Shown here: positions 36,781 through 45,354 of the stretch, piece by piece
Position numbering within the stretch: the first letter of the stretch is position 1
Layout of the letters: the number at the start of each line of letters is the position of its first letter
Source: Escherichia sp. E4742
GTDB lineage: Bacteria; Pseudomonadota; Gammaproteobacteria; Enterobacterales; Enterobacteriaceae
Length of the DNA stretch: 64,000 bases
Assembly (NCBI RefSeq): GCF_005843885.1
Contig: NZ_CP040443.1
Location: 4,588,001 to 4,652,000 of the forward strand
Reading direction: 5' to 3'
The notes under the pieces: model-generated
The model's database searches: none
Seen by the model: only the letters and a program-made list of their open reading frames with translations
Told to the model about the DNA's origin: nothing
Position numbers and translations under genes: made by a program

Positions 36781-37061
36781 AAGCATTTACACAGATATTT
36801 TCTGCTTATCCCAATGAAACCTCGCATTTAAACTGCATCTTCATTTTTTTCGTTATTCCTGCCTGTTCTCGAACAATCATTATTGCATCAGGTTGTAAAC
36901 TCCTGTTTCGTTCAGAATAACAGTAAAACTTTGTTTATTTATGTTCTCTGTTTGATGGTGAGAAACATTTATGGCATTGTAAGATTCAGTTGATTTAATT
37001 AACCTGAATTAATTAAATTTAATTAATGAGCTAATTAACATTGTTTAATAAGGATGAAATT
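36781..37061. promoter_or_regulatory. AT-rich omptin upstream region with 20-bp palindrome
   Basis: The 280 bases before the omptin gene become strongly AT-rich towards the start codon. Positions 37008-37027 (ATTAATTAAATTTAATTAAT) are a perfect palindrome, and TTAATTAA-type words recur from 36993 to 37037. It could be an operator or an H-NS-prone tract; no known regulator is assigned. The ribosome binding site AAGGA is at about 37050. Confidence 0.5.
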
Positions 37062-37985
37062 ATGTTGATGAAAAAGGTCTCTTTTGCCATTGCTTTAATT
37101 TCCCTAAGTCAGTATGCAAGTGCATCTTCAGAATTTAATTTCTTATCTGACAATGTTTTTGTTGATGCTTCTCTTTCATTTCTGAATGGTGAGTCAGGTG
37201 AGTTTGTTTATAGCAATGGTGGCAAACTTAGCCAACTGGACTGGAAAATCCAAAATACCCCCATTGCTAAAATGGGGGTAACCTGGGATGCAATTTCATG
37301 GCTGACGCTTAATGCTAAAGGCTGGACGACGATTGCGTCTGCCGGCACGCTGATGGATGATTATGACTGGCTGGAGCCGGGGCAGCACCACTGGAGCGAT
37401 TGGTCACATCATCCGGCAACGCGGTTGAATTTTGCAAATCAGTTTGATCTCAATATGACAGGTTGGTTTTTAAAGGAGCAAAACTACCAACTTGGCGCCA
37501 TGTTAGGCTATCAGGAGACGCGTTTCAGTTGGATCGCGAAAGGAGGTTACTATAGTTATGATAATGGTGCCGACACTGGAGACATTCCTCATAACCAAAG
37601 AGTTATTGGCTACCAACAAAAATTCAGTGCTCCTTATTTAGGTCTCTCTGGTAAATATTTCTATCATGATTTTGATATTATTGCTCAATTTAAATATAGC
37701 GCCTGGGGAGAAGGGAAGGGTACGGATCAGCATTATTTGCGCAACATTACATTTAAAGATGAAGTATCCAACCAAAAATATTATTCAGGTCTTATTAATG
37801 TGGGGTATAACATTAATTCACAGACGCGTATTTTCACAGAAATGTCATGGAGTAGATTCTCTAATGATATTGGGAATACTATAATTTATCATAAAGAAAA
37901 TGGTGAAAGTGTAAAAGAGAAAGATTCGCCGGGGATGCAAAACTATAATTACATTATTGGCGCTGGCATTCAGTATCGATTTTAA
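37062..37985 (+). CDS. Omptin-family outer-membrane protease
   Basis: A 307-residue OmpT/OmpP-like protease. A signal peptide covers about residues 1-20 (MLMKKVSFAIALISLSQYAS). The active-site pairs of omptins are both present: the Asp pair in MDDYDWL (OmpT D83/D85) and the Asp-His pair in GTDQHYLR (OmpT D210/H212). Other family strands are SAPYLGLSGKYFYHDFD and the C-terminal YNYIIGAGIQYRF ending in Phe, as outer-membrane barrels do. The ATG at 37062 is chosen because AAGGATG precedes it. It should cleave peptides between basic residues at the cell surface. It differs clearly from remembered OmpT and OmpP, and occupies the K-12 ddp position. Confidence 0.88.
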   Translation: MLMKKVSFAIALISLSQYASASSEFNFLSDNVFVDASLSFLNGESGEFVYSNGGKLSQLDWKIQNTPIAKMGVTWDAISWLTLNAKGWTTIASAGTLMDDYDWLEPGQHHWSDWSHHPATRLNFANQFDLNMTGWFLKEQNYQLGAMLGYQETRFSWIAKGGYYSYDNGADTGDIPHNQRVIGYQQKFSAPYLGLSGKYFYHDFDIIAQFKYSAWGEGKGTDQHYLRNITFKDEVSNQKYYSGLINVGYNINSQTRIFTEMSWSRFSNDIGNTIIYHKENGESVKEKDSPGMQNYNYIIGAGIQYRF

Positions 37986-38024
37986 TATAGCGTCGGGTGA
38001 ATGGCTGAATATGAATACATGAAA

Positions 38025-38048
38025 TCTTGCCCGTCTGCACGGGCAAGA
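38025..38048. terminator. Hairpin between omptin and dosP ends
   Basis: TCTTGCCCG (38025-38033) pairs with CGGGCAAGA (38040-38048) around a six-base loop, placed between two convergent genes. U tracts are weak on both sides. Confidence 0.6.
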
Positions 38049-38052
38049 TGTA

Positions 38053-40458
38053 CTAAGCGTCGATTTGAAGCGGTAGCGCAGTAGACATCCAGACAGAGAT
38101 CTCTTCGGCGGGCAAAGGACGTGAGAATAAATATCCCTGAATAACGCGACAGTGGATCTTGCGTAGCATCTCAAATTGTTCTTTGGTTTCGACGCCTTCC
38201 GCCACGACGGTTAAATTGAGGCTTTGCCCAATGCTGGTAATGGCTTCAAGTAAGGCACGGATGCGTTTTTCGGTCAGACAACGATCGACAAAGCTTTTGT
38301 CAATTTTGATTTCCGTTACCGGAAGACTGACTAAACGGGATAAACCAGAAAATCCAGTGCCGAAATCATCGACAGATAAACCTACGCCCATATCACGCAG
38401 GATCTGAATGCGCTTAAAGATTTCGGTATCGTGTTCCATCATCATGCTTTCCGTGATTTCCACCGTCAGCTGGTGGCCGTCAATACCCCATGCTTGCATT
38501 GCATCAGACACCTGATTGGGTAGTTGATTGCTGCGAAAGTGCAGCGCAGACAAGTTAACGGATAAAGCCGGGATATGAATATTCTGGCTACGCCATTCTG
38601 CTAGCTGGCGGCAGGCTTCAGCAATAACCCAGCGACCAATGTTTTCGATTTCGCCAATCTCTTCAGCAAGGGGGATAAATCGTGAAGGGGGAACATGACC
38701 ATGCTGTGGGTCATACCAGCGAGCGAGGGCTTCGATACCATACAGTTCGCCGGTTTCCGCAAAGATCTGCGGCTGATAAACCAGTTTTAGTTTGTTGTTG
38801 CTGATAGCTTCTTTCAGCGCCGCACCAAGAATCAGACGCTCTTTCACCATTTCGTTCATTACCGGGCTAAAGAATTGCCAGCCGTTACCGCCGTTTTTGC
38901 GAATAAAATCCATCGCATTGTGGGCAGTCGAAAGCAGGTAGTCCCGGTTTTTACCAACGTCGTAACTGATACCGATGCTTAAGGTTAGCGGGAATGGTTT
39001 ATCGTCAATCATGACCGGTTTATTCACGACGTTGCGAAGTTCATCGGCTATTTGGGTAATGTTACTGACGTCGTTTTCCGGACTGATGAGGACAAACTGT
39101 GTACCTTCAATACGACAGAGATACTGGTCAGGTTTGATCTTTTCGCGAAAGCGATTGACCACTTCCAGCAATGCCTGATCGGCCCACGCATAACCAAGGC
39201 TGTCGATGACATCCTGAATATGGTCAATGCCAATAAGATACACCACCGGAGAGACGGCATTTTCTACCAGGTCATCGAGATAATTGTGTAGGTTATTGCG
39301 GTTTGGCAAACCGGTCATCGGATCAAACTGAATGAGCTGCTCAATATGCTGGCGACTTTTTTCCTGTTCCAGCGCCAGGGCGGCCATATGCTGGCTGATA
39401 TCCGCTACTCGTTCGATAAACGCGCTGGTTACCGCCCCGGACGCTGTTTTGATTTTCAGAATCCCGGCAGGTGCGCCATCGCGCTGGCGAATGGTGACTG
39501 ACCAGCTTTGCGCATTCTTTACTTCCGTCCCATGAGAGGACGACGCCCAATGCACCGGCATACCATTACGCAATGCATACAACGACACATGGGATTCATG
39601 AAGAATGGATTCAATATTCCGGCAGATGATTTCGCCCATTTCATGAAATGGCGGGCTGCTACACATCGCGGCGAGAATATTACCTTCAAGCTCACGAATT
39701 TGTCGTTCTTCGGTGATATCGGAGAAGGTCATCACCAGGTTTTGCAGATTAGCCAGCACATCATAAACTGGGCTAATAGAAGCTTTAATCCAGATTTTTT
39801 CCCCCGTGCGTGTTAACAACAGAAATTCATCCTGATCACGCGCTGTTTTCCATAGCAGTTGCTGTAAGCGAATACGATTATCTGCCGGGTATTCAGGGAT
39901 GTTAAGCAAAGTATCGGGCTGCATACCGCTGGCTTCGCTGATGCAGTAACCAAACATTTCAGTAAACGCGCGATTGCACTGCACGATATGGCGTTCCGGG
40001 TCCAGCACAATGACCGGGCGGTCGAGATGGTCAACGGCAATAATCAACTGCCGGGTCTGTTCTTTCTGTGCCATTTCTACGCTGGCATCACGTACCAGCG
40101 CCAGGTAATAAATTTTCCCTTCGGCAGTGACTTTGGATAGCGCGAAACGGGTCCAGATTTTACTGCCGTCTTTTTTCTCCAGCTGCAATTCCCGGCTCAT
40201 ACCTTCGACCCGCGCTTTACCGCCTTCGCGGTTATGGCGAATATATTCTGGATGCGCAGGGCGCAAATTATGGGGAATCAGCATATCAATGTTATTGCCT
40301 ATCACCTCTTCGCGCTTATACCCCCAGAGCTTCTCCGCCGCAGGATTAAAAAACATTACTTCGTCATTTTCGTTAATTAACACCGCGCCCATCATATTTT
40401 GCTCAAGGGCGGGAAAAAAAATGCCGTCGGCGGCATTTTCTGCATCGGTTAGCTTCAT
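38053..40458 (-). CDS. dosP: Oxygen-sensing c-di-GMP phosphodiesterase DosP
   Basis: An 801-residue cytosolic enzyme that linearises c-di-GMP to pGpG when O2, CO or NO binds its heme. Order: PAS-A with heme ligands His69 (RPAHPEYI) and Met87 (EGMSREL), numbered H77/M95 when the start eight codons upstream (40482) is used; PAS-B; GAF-like region; degenerate GGDEF (RIEGTQFVLIS); EAL domain with YGIEALARW, VNLSALHFRSN, DDFGTGFSGL and VAEGVETKEQ. I annotate the shorter start MKLTDAENAADG. It lies 24 bases after dosC on the same strand. The K-12 protein is 799 residues; the C-terminus differs slightly. Confidence 0.95.
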   Translation of the reverse strand: MKLTDAENAADGIFFPALEQNMMGAVLINENDEVMFFNPAAEKLWGYKREEVIGNNIDMLIPHNLRPAHPEYIRHNREGGKARVEGMSRELQLEKKDGSKIWTRFALSKVTAEGKIYYLALVRDASVEMAQKEQTRQLIIAVDHLDRPVIVLDPERHIVQCNRAFTEMFGYCISEASGMQPDTLLNIPEYPADNRIRLQQLLWKTARDQDEFLLLTRTGEKIWIKASISPVYDVLANLQNLVMTFSDITEERQIRELEGNILAAMCSSPPFHEMGEIICRNIESILHESHVSLYALRNGMPVHWASSSHGTEVKNAQSWSVTIRQRDGAPAGILKIKTASGAVTSAFIERVADISQHMAALALEQEKSRQHIEQLIQFDPMTGLPNRNNLHNYLDDLVENAVSPVVYLIGIDHIQDVIDSLGYAWADQALLEVVNRFREKIKPDQYLCRIEGTQFVLISPENDVSNITQIADELRNVVNKPVMIDDKPFPLTLSIGISYDVGKNRDYLLSTAHNAMDFIRKNGGNGWQFFSPVMNEMVKERLILGAALKEAISNNKLKLVYQPQIFAETGELYGIEALARWYDPQHGHVPPSRFIPLAEEIGEIENIGRWVIAEACRQLAEWRSQNIHIPALSVNLSALHFRSNQLPNQVSDAMQAWGIDGHQLTVEITESMMMEHDTEIFKRIQILRDMGVGLSVDDFGTGFSGLSRLVSLPVTEIKIDKSFVDRCLTEKRIRALLEAITSIGQSLNLTVVAEGVETKEQFEMLRKIHCRVIQGYLFSRPLPAEEISVWMSTALPLQIDA

Positions 40459-40482
40459 GATTACCTCTGCATCCGGGAGCAT

Positions 40483-41865
40483 CTAAAGACTGGCTTTCCA
40501 GAGTTCAACACGGTTTCTACCTCGTCTTTTCGCGATATACAGAGCTTCATCGGCTATTTGAATTAAGCGTTCATAATCAGGATGCCCATTAAACATGGCA
40601 GCGCCAATGGACAAAGAAAGAGTTATGTCTTCGCCATTTGCGGCTTTCAGTTTGGTTTTTTCCACCCGGCTGCGGATCCGCTCTGCGGTACGCAAAGTGT
40701 CATTTTCTGAAGCTTCAGTCAGCACTATGATAAATTCATCGCCACCGTAGCGAAAAACATAGTCACTGCTACGTACGTTGTCGTAAAACGCCTGTGAGAC
40801 TTTACGTAAAATCTCATCGCCTGTGTTATGTCCCCATGTATCGTTGATCTCTTTGAATTTATCTACATCGATGATCAGAACAGACAATGGTGTACCGGCC
40901 CGATTGGCATGGGCAATTTCACGTTTGAAGATAGTCGGCAAGAAACGGCGGTTAAGTAATTTCGTCAGTACATCCATACCCACTTCATGACGCGAGACTT
41001 CTTCAAAGAGTTCACGCAGTAAGGTGATAATTTGCGATACAGTATTTCGTATCTGTAATAAAAACTTCACACGCAGACTTTTGTTACTCAAATTTTTGGC
41101 ATTGAGCATTGTCTGATGAAAAACCCCGTCGAAATCCTGAATAAGGCGAGAGATATGACCAACTTCAGCAATGCCACTAAAATAATGGCGACCTTTATGG
41201 TTAAACCACAGGCCAAAATCAGCCTGACTTAACGGTAAGCTGCTGCCTAAATCAGAATCCAACAGGACTTTATAAATAATATCTATTTCCCATGAAAGTA
41301 ATGAGGCTATTTGTCGTTCTTTTTCTTCTTCGGCGTTTTCCAGTAATGAGAAGATACGATAGTTCTCGTCTTCTTTAGCCGCGCTACTGTCGCTAAAGGT
41401 AAATGCTCTGGTCATCACTTCCATGGCTATGTCGATACTGTTAATCGAAAAGTGATAAACCTGAAGTTTTTCAGAAGGTGAATAATCAGAGGAAAATATT
41501 ACCGGGTAGAGGATTTTTTTCAGCACGCGAAAACCCATCTCGACAATTTCTACCGGGATGCCAATACGAGCATGGACTTCGGCTACGGTATGTTGGATTT
41601 GTATAAGTCTTTCAACATCGTCCGTTTGTGCAGAGAGCACATTGATAATCCACGTTTCCATCGCACTTTTGAGTTGCCTTTCGACCTGTTCGTTACTCAA
41701 AAACTCTTCAGCATGCGGGTCAGTGCGTACAATTCGATAAAACTCAACACTTAAGTAATGAGCATGCGTTACGGCAATTTCTGCCGCTTTGTTACGAATG
41801 AGGGGGTCGACCTGGGCAACTAATCCGGTCCACTCATCTTTCATTCTTTTAAAATACATCTCCAT
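40483..41865 (-). CDS. dosC: Oxygen-sensing diguanylate cyclase DosC
   Basis: A 460-residue heme protein making c-di-GMP. The N-terminal globin-coupled sensor carries the proximal His98 (VAEVHARIG) and distal Tyr43 (EFYRIV), counted directly from this sequence. A middle helical domain (about 175-290) leads to the GGDEF domain (about 300-460) with the active site YGGDEFIIV. DosC and DosP form one complex with PNPase and set local c-di-GMP in response to O2. First gene of the dosC-dosP operon, which is RpoS-linked in K-12. Confidence 0.95.
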   Translation of the reverse strand: MEMYFKRMKDEWTGLVAQVDPLIRNKAAEIAVTHAHYLSVEFYRIVRTDPHAEEFLSNEQVERQLKSAMETWIINVLSAQTDDVERLIQIQHTVAEVHARIGIPVEIVEMGFRVLKKILYPVIFSSDYSPSEKLQVYHFSINSIDIAMEVMTRAFTFSDSSAAKEDENYRIFSLLENAEEEKERQIASLLSWEIDIIYKVLLDSDLGSSLPLSQADFGLWFNHKGRHYFSGIAEVGHISRLIQDFDGVFHQTMLNAKNLSNKSLRVKFLLQIRNTVSQIITLLRELFEEVSRHEVGMDVLTKLLNRRFLPTIFKREIAHANRAGTPLSVLIIDVDKFKEINDTWGHNTGDEILRKVSQAFYDNVRSSDYVFRYGGDEFIIVLTEASENDTLRTAERIRSRVEKTKLKAANGEDITLSLSIGAAMFNGHPDYERLIQIADEALYIAKRRGRNRVELWKASL

Positions 41866-42214
41866 AATTCATACCCTTATACGGCTGGAAAGGCAGACGG
41901 AATTGAAAAACGAAACGCAACTCGTTTGGATAGGTTTATGGCACCATATTCTCCTGAAATATGAAGATATACTGAAACGAAATAAGTGACTTATGACAGT
42001 TTTAATCTACGCTACTGGTCTTCTGAAGAGTATAGCCTATCGTAATTATTTTTCGGTGATGGTTAATATCGTATGGTTTTTCATATTCATACGTTTTTAT
42101 CAGGGGAATTATAACAATTCGACTTAAGCTGATTTGATTATTAGTTGAGTGTGTTTTGTTGATGACAAGCCGGTGTTTAAAGCACCGGCAGTGTCACAAA
42201 GTAAGAAAGAGCGT
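41866..42214. other. Gap between digH and dosC
   Basis: About 350 bases, AT-rich near the dosC start, holding the dosC promoter. A string CTATCG and TATACTG-like words are present but no promoter can be fixed by eye. No coding sequence or strong hairpin seen. Confidence 0.4.
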
Positions 42215-43534
42215 TTAGCTTCCCCAACGGCTTTGCAGATAGCTAACTGCCTGTTGAGTTTGCGGCTTGTTCAGATAGTCTTCGCGGAACAAAATTGTGC
42301 CGCTAATTTCTGGCACGGCGTCGTTAAGATCGAGCTGCTTTTTCAGTTCTGGCACGCCGCCGTTAACCATCCAGTCTGGTTCTATCTTTGAAGGTTCGCC
42401 GACTTTATAGAAGGCGATACCAATATAAAGACGGGTTTTGGTTGGTTTGACGACATCTGCCCACCATTTTGCCAGCACGTCATAACGTGCTGCGCTACGC
42501 GAGAACGGCCAGTAAATTTGCGGAGCTATATAATCCAGTAAGCCTTGTTCGACCCAACGACGAGTGTCTGCGTAGGATTCATCATAAGCTGCGGCCCCGC
42601 GCGTATCAGAACCGAGCGGATCGTGTGAGCGATTGCGCCAGACGCCTGCAGGGCTTACACCAAATTCGACTTCCGGCTTAATGCTTTTAATGGTGTGCGA
42701 CACTTTAGCAATTAACTGCTGGGTATTGTTGCGCCGCCAGTCAGCTTTTGACGCAAATGCACCACCGTATTTGCGGTATGTCTCGTTATCGTTAAGCCGT
42801 GAATCCGGCGATTCAGTATAGAAATAGTCGTCAAACTGCACGCCATCTACCGGATAGCGGGAAACCACTTCCGCGACTATTGATGTGATCCAGTCCTGAA
42901 CCTCAGGGATCCCTGGGTCCAGAACAAAACGGTCACCTGACGTCCTGATCCAGTCGCGATGTTGAACATAAACACTGGCCGGTTGTTGAGACAGGGTGCT
43001 ATTCAGTTCCCTGATAGTTCCGGGCTTTGTATTAACCGACACGCGGTAGGGGTTAAACCAGGCATGTACTTTCATCCCACGCTTATGGGCTTCGTCGAGA
43101 ATAAATTGCAGCGGATCGTAACCAGGATATTCACCAATTTTGCCGGTCATTAGATCGGACCATGGCAAAATCTTCGACGGCCAAAGGGCAGTGCCGTCGG
43201 GCTTCACCTGGAAAAAAACCGTGTTAATTCCCAGTCGTTGCAAGTTTTCCAGTTTGTCGATCATCGCCTGCTGTTGCACGCGAACCCGGCTGGTGGGGTT
43301 GCCGATGTTAACCGAGGAGACGGGGGGCCAGTCGAGGCGGGACACCGTGGCCAACCAGATACCGCGCATAGGTTGCGACGATTGTTGTGCGGTCGCTGGT
43401 GGTTTTGAGCCTGCTGGTGGTGTCGTCATTGAATCTGGAGGCGTGCTTTTACAACTACACAGTAAAAGAGCCAGTGCAACCAGTGCCGCTGGCCTTTTAA
43501 TCGCGGATTTCACAGTTCGGGAGCAGATATCCAT
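42215..43534 (-). CDS. digH: Divisome-localised glycosyl hydrolase DigH (YddW)
   Basis: A 439-residue outer-membrane lipoprotein of the GHL10 (DUF187) family that cleaves denuded peptidoglycan glycans during septation. The lipobox is LLLCSC, with the modified Cys likely at residue 28. The TIM-barrel starts with MRGIWLATVSRLDWPP and shows FFQVKPDGTALWPS, VHAWFNPYRVS, VQFDDYFY with acidic residues expected in catalysis, and FGVSPAGVWRN. Intact, normal length, same position as K-12 yddW. Confidence 0.92.
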   Translation of the reverse strand: MDICSRTVKSAIKRPAALVALALLLCSCKSTPPDSMTTPPAGSKPPATAQQSSQPMRGIWLATVSRLDWPPVSSVNIGNPTSRVRVQQQAMIDKLENLQRLGINTVFFQVKPDGTALWPSKILPWSDLMTGKIGEYPGYDPLQFILDEAHKRGMKVHAWFNPYRVSVNTKPGTIRELNSTLSQQPASVYVQHRDWIRTSGDRFVLDPGIPEVQDWITSIVAEVVSRYPVDGVQFDDYFYTESPDSRLNDNETYRKYGGAFASKADWRRNNTQQLIAKVSHTIKSIKPEVEFGVSPAGVWRNRSHDPLGSDTRGAAAYDESYADTRRWVEQGLLDYIAPQIYWPFSRSAARYDVLAKWWADVVKPTKTRLYIGIAFYKVGEPSKIEPDWMVNGGVPELKKQLDLNDAVPEISGTILFREDYLNKPQTQQAVSYLQSRWGS

Positions 43535-43608
43535 ATATGCTTATTTCCGGTAAACAGATGTGCGCTTATTCTCGTACTTATCTGGGGCAAGTCAATACGG
43601 CAATAAGT

Positions 43609-43641
43609 ACGCAAAAGGGAGCGATTAATTTTCGCTCCCTT
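43609..43641 (-). terminator. Terminator of gadC
   Basis: AAGGGAGCG (43615-43623) pairs with CGCTCCCTT (43633-43641). On the minus strand the stem is followed by TTTTGCG. It lies 24 bases after the gadC stop. Confidence 0.75.
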
Positions 43642-43664
43642 GTGTTATTACCACTCAGACACGG

Positions 43665-45200
43665 TTAGTGTTTCTTATCGTTCATCACAATATAGTGCGG
43701 TGAACGAGCACGTGGATGCAGGAAGAAGTGACCTTTCGGCGCGTTCTGGCTGTTAATTGGCTCCAGTGTAACACCTGTATTCGCTTTGCCTTTACGGTCA
43801 TGAATGGCATAGAGAATAAACGGTAGGGCAAGTACCACCAGGAAACTAACGACCAGTAATTCGACATACATATCGGTAGAGTCACCCTGGATGTTATCCG
43901 GCGGCAGGAAGGAAACAATAAACGCCATAATTGAAGTCAGCAGACCGACAATAGCCACGACCAGTTTCACCCCTTTACCACCAGGGATATTAAATGTGCG
44001 TTTTAAGTCAGGATGTTTAAGAACCAACACAATGTAGCCAATAAACAACATGAAATAAGCACACAGATAAATCACCACCGTCAGCGCCAGTGCGATCAGG
44101 AAGGACATGTTGTTACCACCACCAGTGTTGGTGAGGATGATCAACGCGATAGAGGTAATCACCAGCTGGGAAATTACCAGAGTTACCGGCACACCATTTT
44201 TGTTCATTTTAGCGAACGCGGCGGGCAGTAGATTTTTCTGCGCGGTGACATACATCCCACGAGAAGGGCCAACAATCCATGAGGCGATTTCCGCCAGAAC
44301 CCCCAGCAGCAGCAGGGCAGAGATAACGCGAACCGTCCACTCAATTTCCGGTGCCACATGAGACATGAGCACGGTGAATGTTTGCATTACACCTGCGGAC
44401 AGGTTGATTTCATTACCCGGAATCACCATCGCAATGGACAAACCGCCTACTGAACTTAAGCAAATCGCTGCCACCATCAGCAGTAACATTGCCAGCGGAT
44501 AGTCGCGCCCGGGGTTGCTCATTTCATTGACGTGGGTCGCGGAAGCTTCTACCCCCATATAACTCAAAATGAAGGCAACAAACACAACCAAAGTGCCAAC
44601 TTTCGAGAAATCAGGGAAGAAGGTTTTGGCATCCATTTCGATAGCAACCGGTGCTCCGGAGTGCAGATAAATCGCTGCTAATGCAATCAAAATAAATGCA
44701 GGCAGTAGAATACCCGCGAAGAAACCAACTTTCGCAATTCGCGCAGTATATTTAGTACCGCCAAACTGAGTTAATGCCAGCGCCCAAAGAATAATCAGCG
44801 CCGCGATAGTTTTCGTTACCGGGTCTTCATTCAGTGCTGGCCATTTCAGAATGTAGGACAGCGCCCCTAACACGAAATAGAGCATTGGAATAAAGCCAAT
44901 AGCGATTTGCAGATAGCCAAATGAGATTGCAGCGAATCCCCATTTCGGCCCCAGGGTATTTGATACCCAGGCGAACACGCCACCTTCTTCCCAGCCGTCC
45001 ACGGTGGCCATTTCCGCAGCACAAAGACCAACGGGAATAAACCATAAAATCCCGCCTAAGAGCAGGAAGAAGACCAATGAAAAGCCAGATGTTGCGAAGG
45101 TAGGGTATTCATAAACAGCCATTACCATCGACGCCGTGATGGCGAAGAATCCGAGTAATGTTAGCTGCTTAGCTTTACCTGTCTGTACTGATGTAGCCAT
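43665..45200 (-). CDS. gadC: Glutamate:GABA antiporter GadC
   Basis: A 511-residue APC-family inner-membrane antiporter with 12 membrane segments that brings in glutamate and exports GABA for acid resistance. Features: TLLGFFAITASMVMAVYEYP in TM1, GGILWFIPVGLCAAEMATV in TM2, and the C-plug (last about 40 residues, LEPINSQNAPKGHFFLHPRA), which closes the channel at neutral pH. Lies 154 bases downstream of gadB on the same strand. Confidence 0.96.
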   Translation of the reverse strand: MATSVQTGKAKQLTLLGFFAITASMVMAVYEYPTFATSGFSLVFFLLLGGILWFIPVGLCAAEMATVDGWEEGGVFAWVSNTLGPKWGFAAISFGYLQIAIGFIPMLYFVLGALSYILKWPALNEDPVTKTIAALIILWALALTQFGGTKYTARIAKVGFFAGILLPAFILIALAAIYLHSGAPVAIEMDAKTFFPDFSKVGTLVVFVAFILSYMGVEASATHVNEMSNPGRDYPLAMLLLMVAAICLSSVGGLSIAMVIPGNEINLSAGVMQTFTVLMSHVAPEIEWTVRVISALLLLGVLAEIASWIVGPSRGMYVTAQKNLLPAAFAKMNKNGVPVTLVISQLVITSIALIILTNTGGGNNMSFLIALALTVVIYLCAYFMLFIGYIVLVLKHPDLKRTFNIPGGKGVKLVVAIVGLLTSIMAFIVSFLPPDNIQGDSTDMYVELLVVSFLVVLALPFILYAIHDRKGKANTGVTLEPINSQNAPKGHFFLHPRARSPHYIVMNDKKH

Positions 45201-45307
45201 ATTATCCCCCTAAAACGGTTGTCCTGTGGAACCGCACCTGTTTTGCTCTGAAGTGCCTTCAGAACAATTTTTTCCGTTGCTAATGCCAGTGAACAGACTT
45301 CGGAAAT

Positions 45308-45334
45308 TGTCCCGAAACGGTTCGTTTCGGGACA
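45308..45334 (-). terminator. Strong hairpin in the gadB-gadC gap
   Basis: TGTCCCGAAAC (45308-45318) and GTTTCGGGACA (45324-45334) make a perfect 11-bp stem with a five-base loop, 20 bases after the gadB stop. On the minus strand the following bases (ATTTCCGAAG) are a weak U tract, so it fits partial termination or mRNA stabilisation between gadB and gadC. Confidence 0.7.
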
Positions 45335-45354
45335 CCGTTACCGCTTAAACGTTA

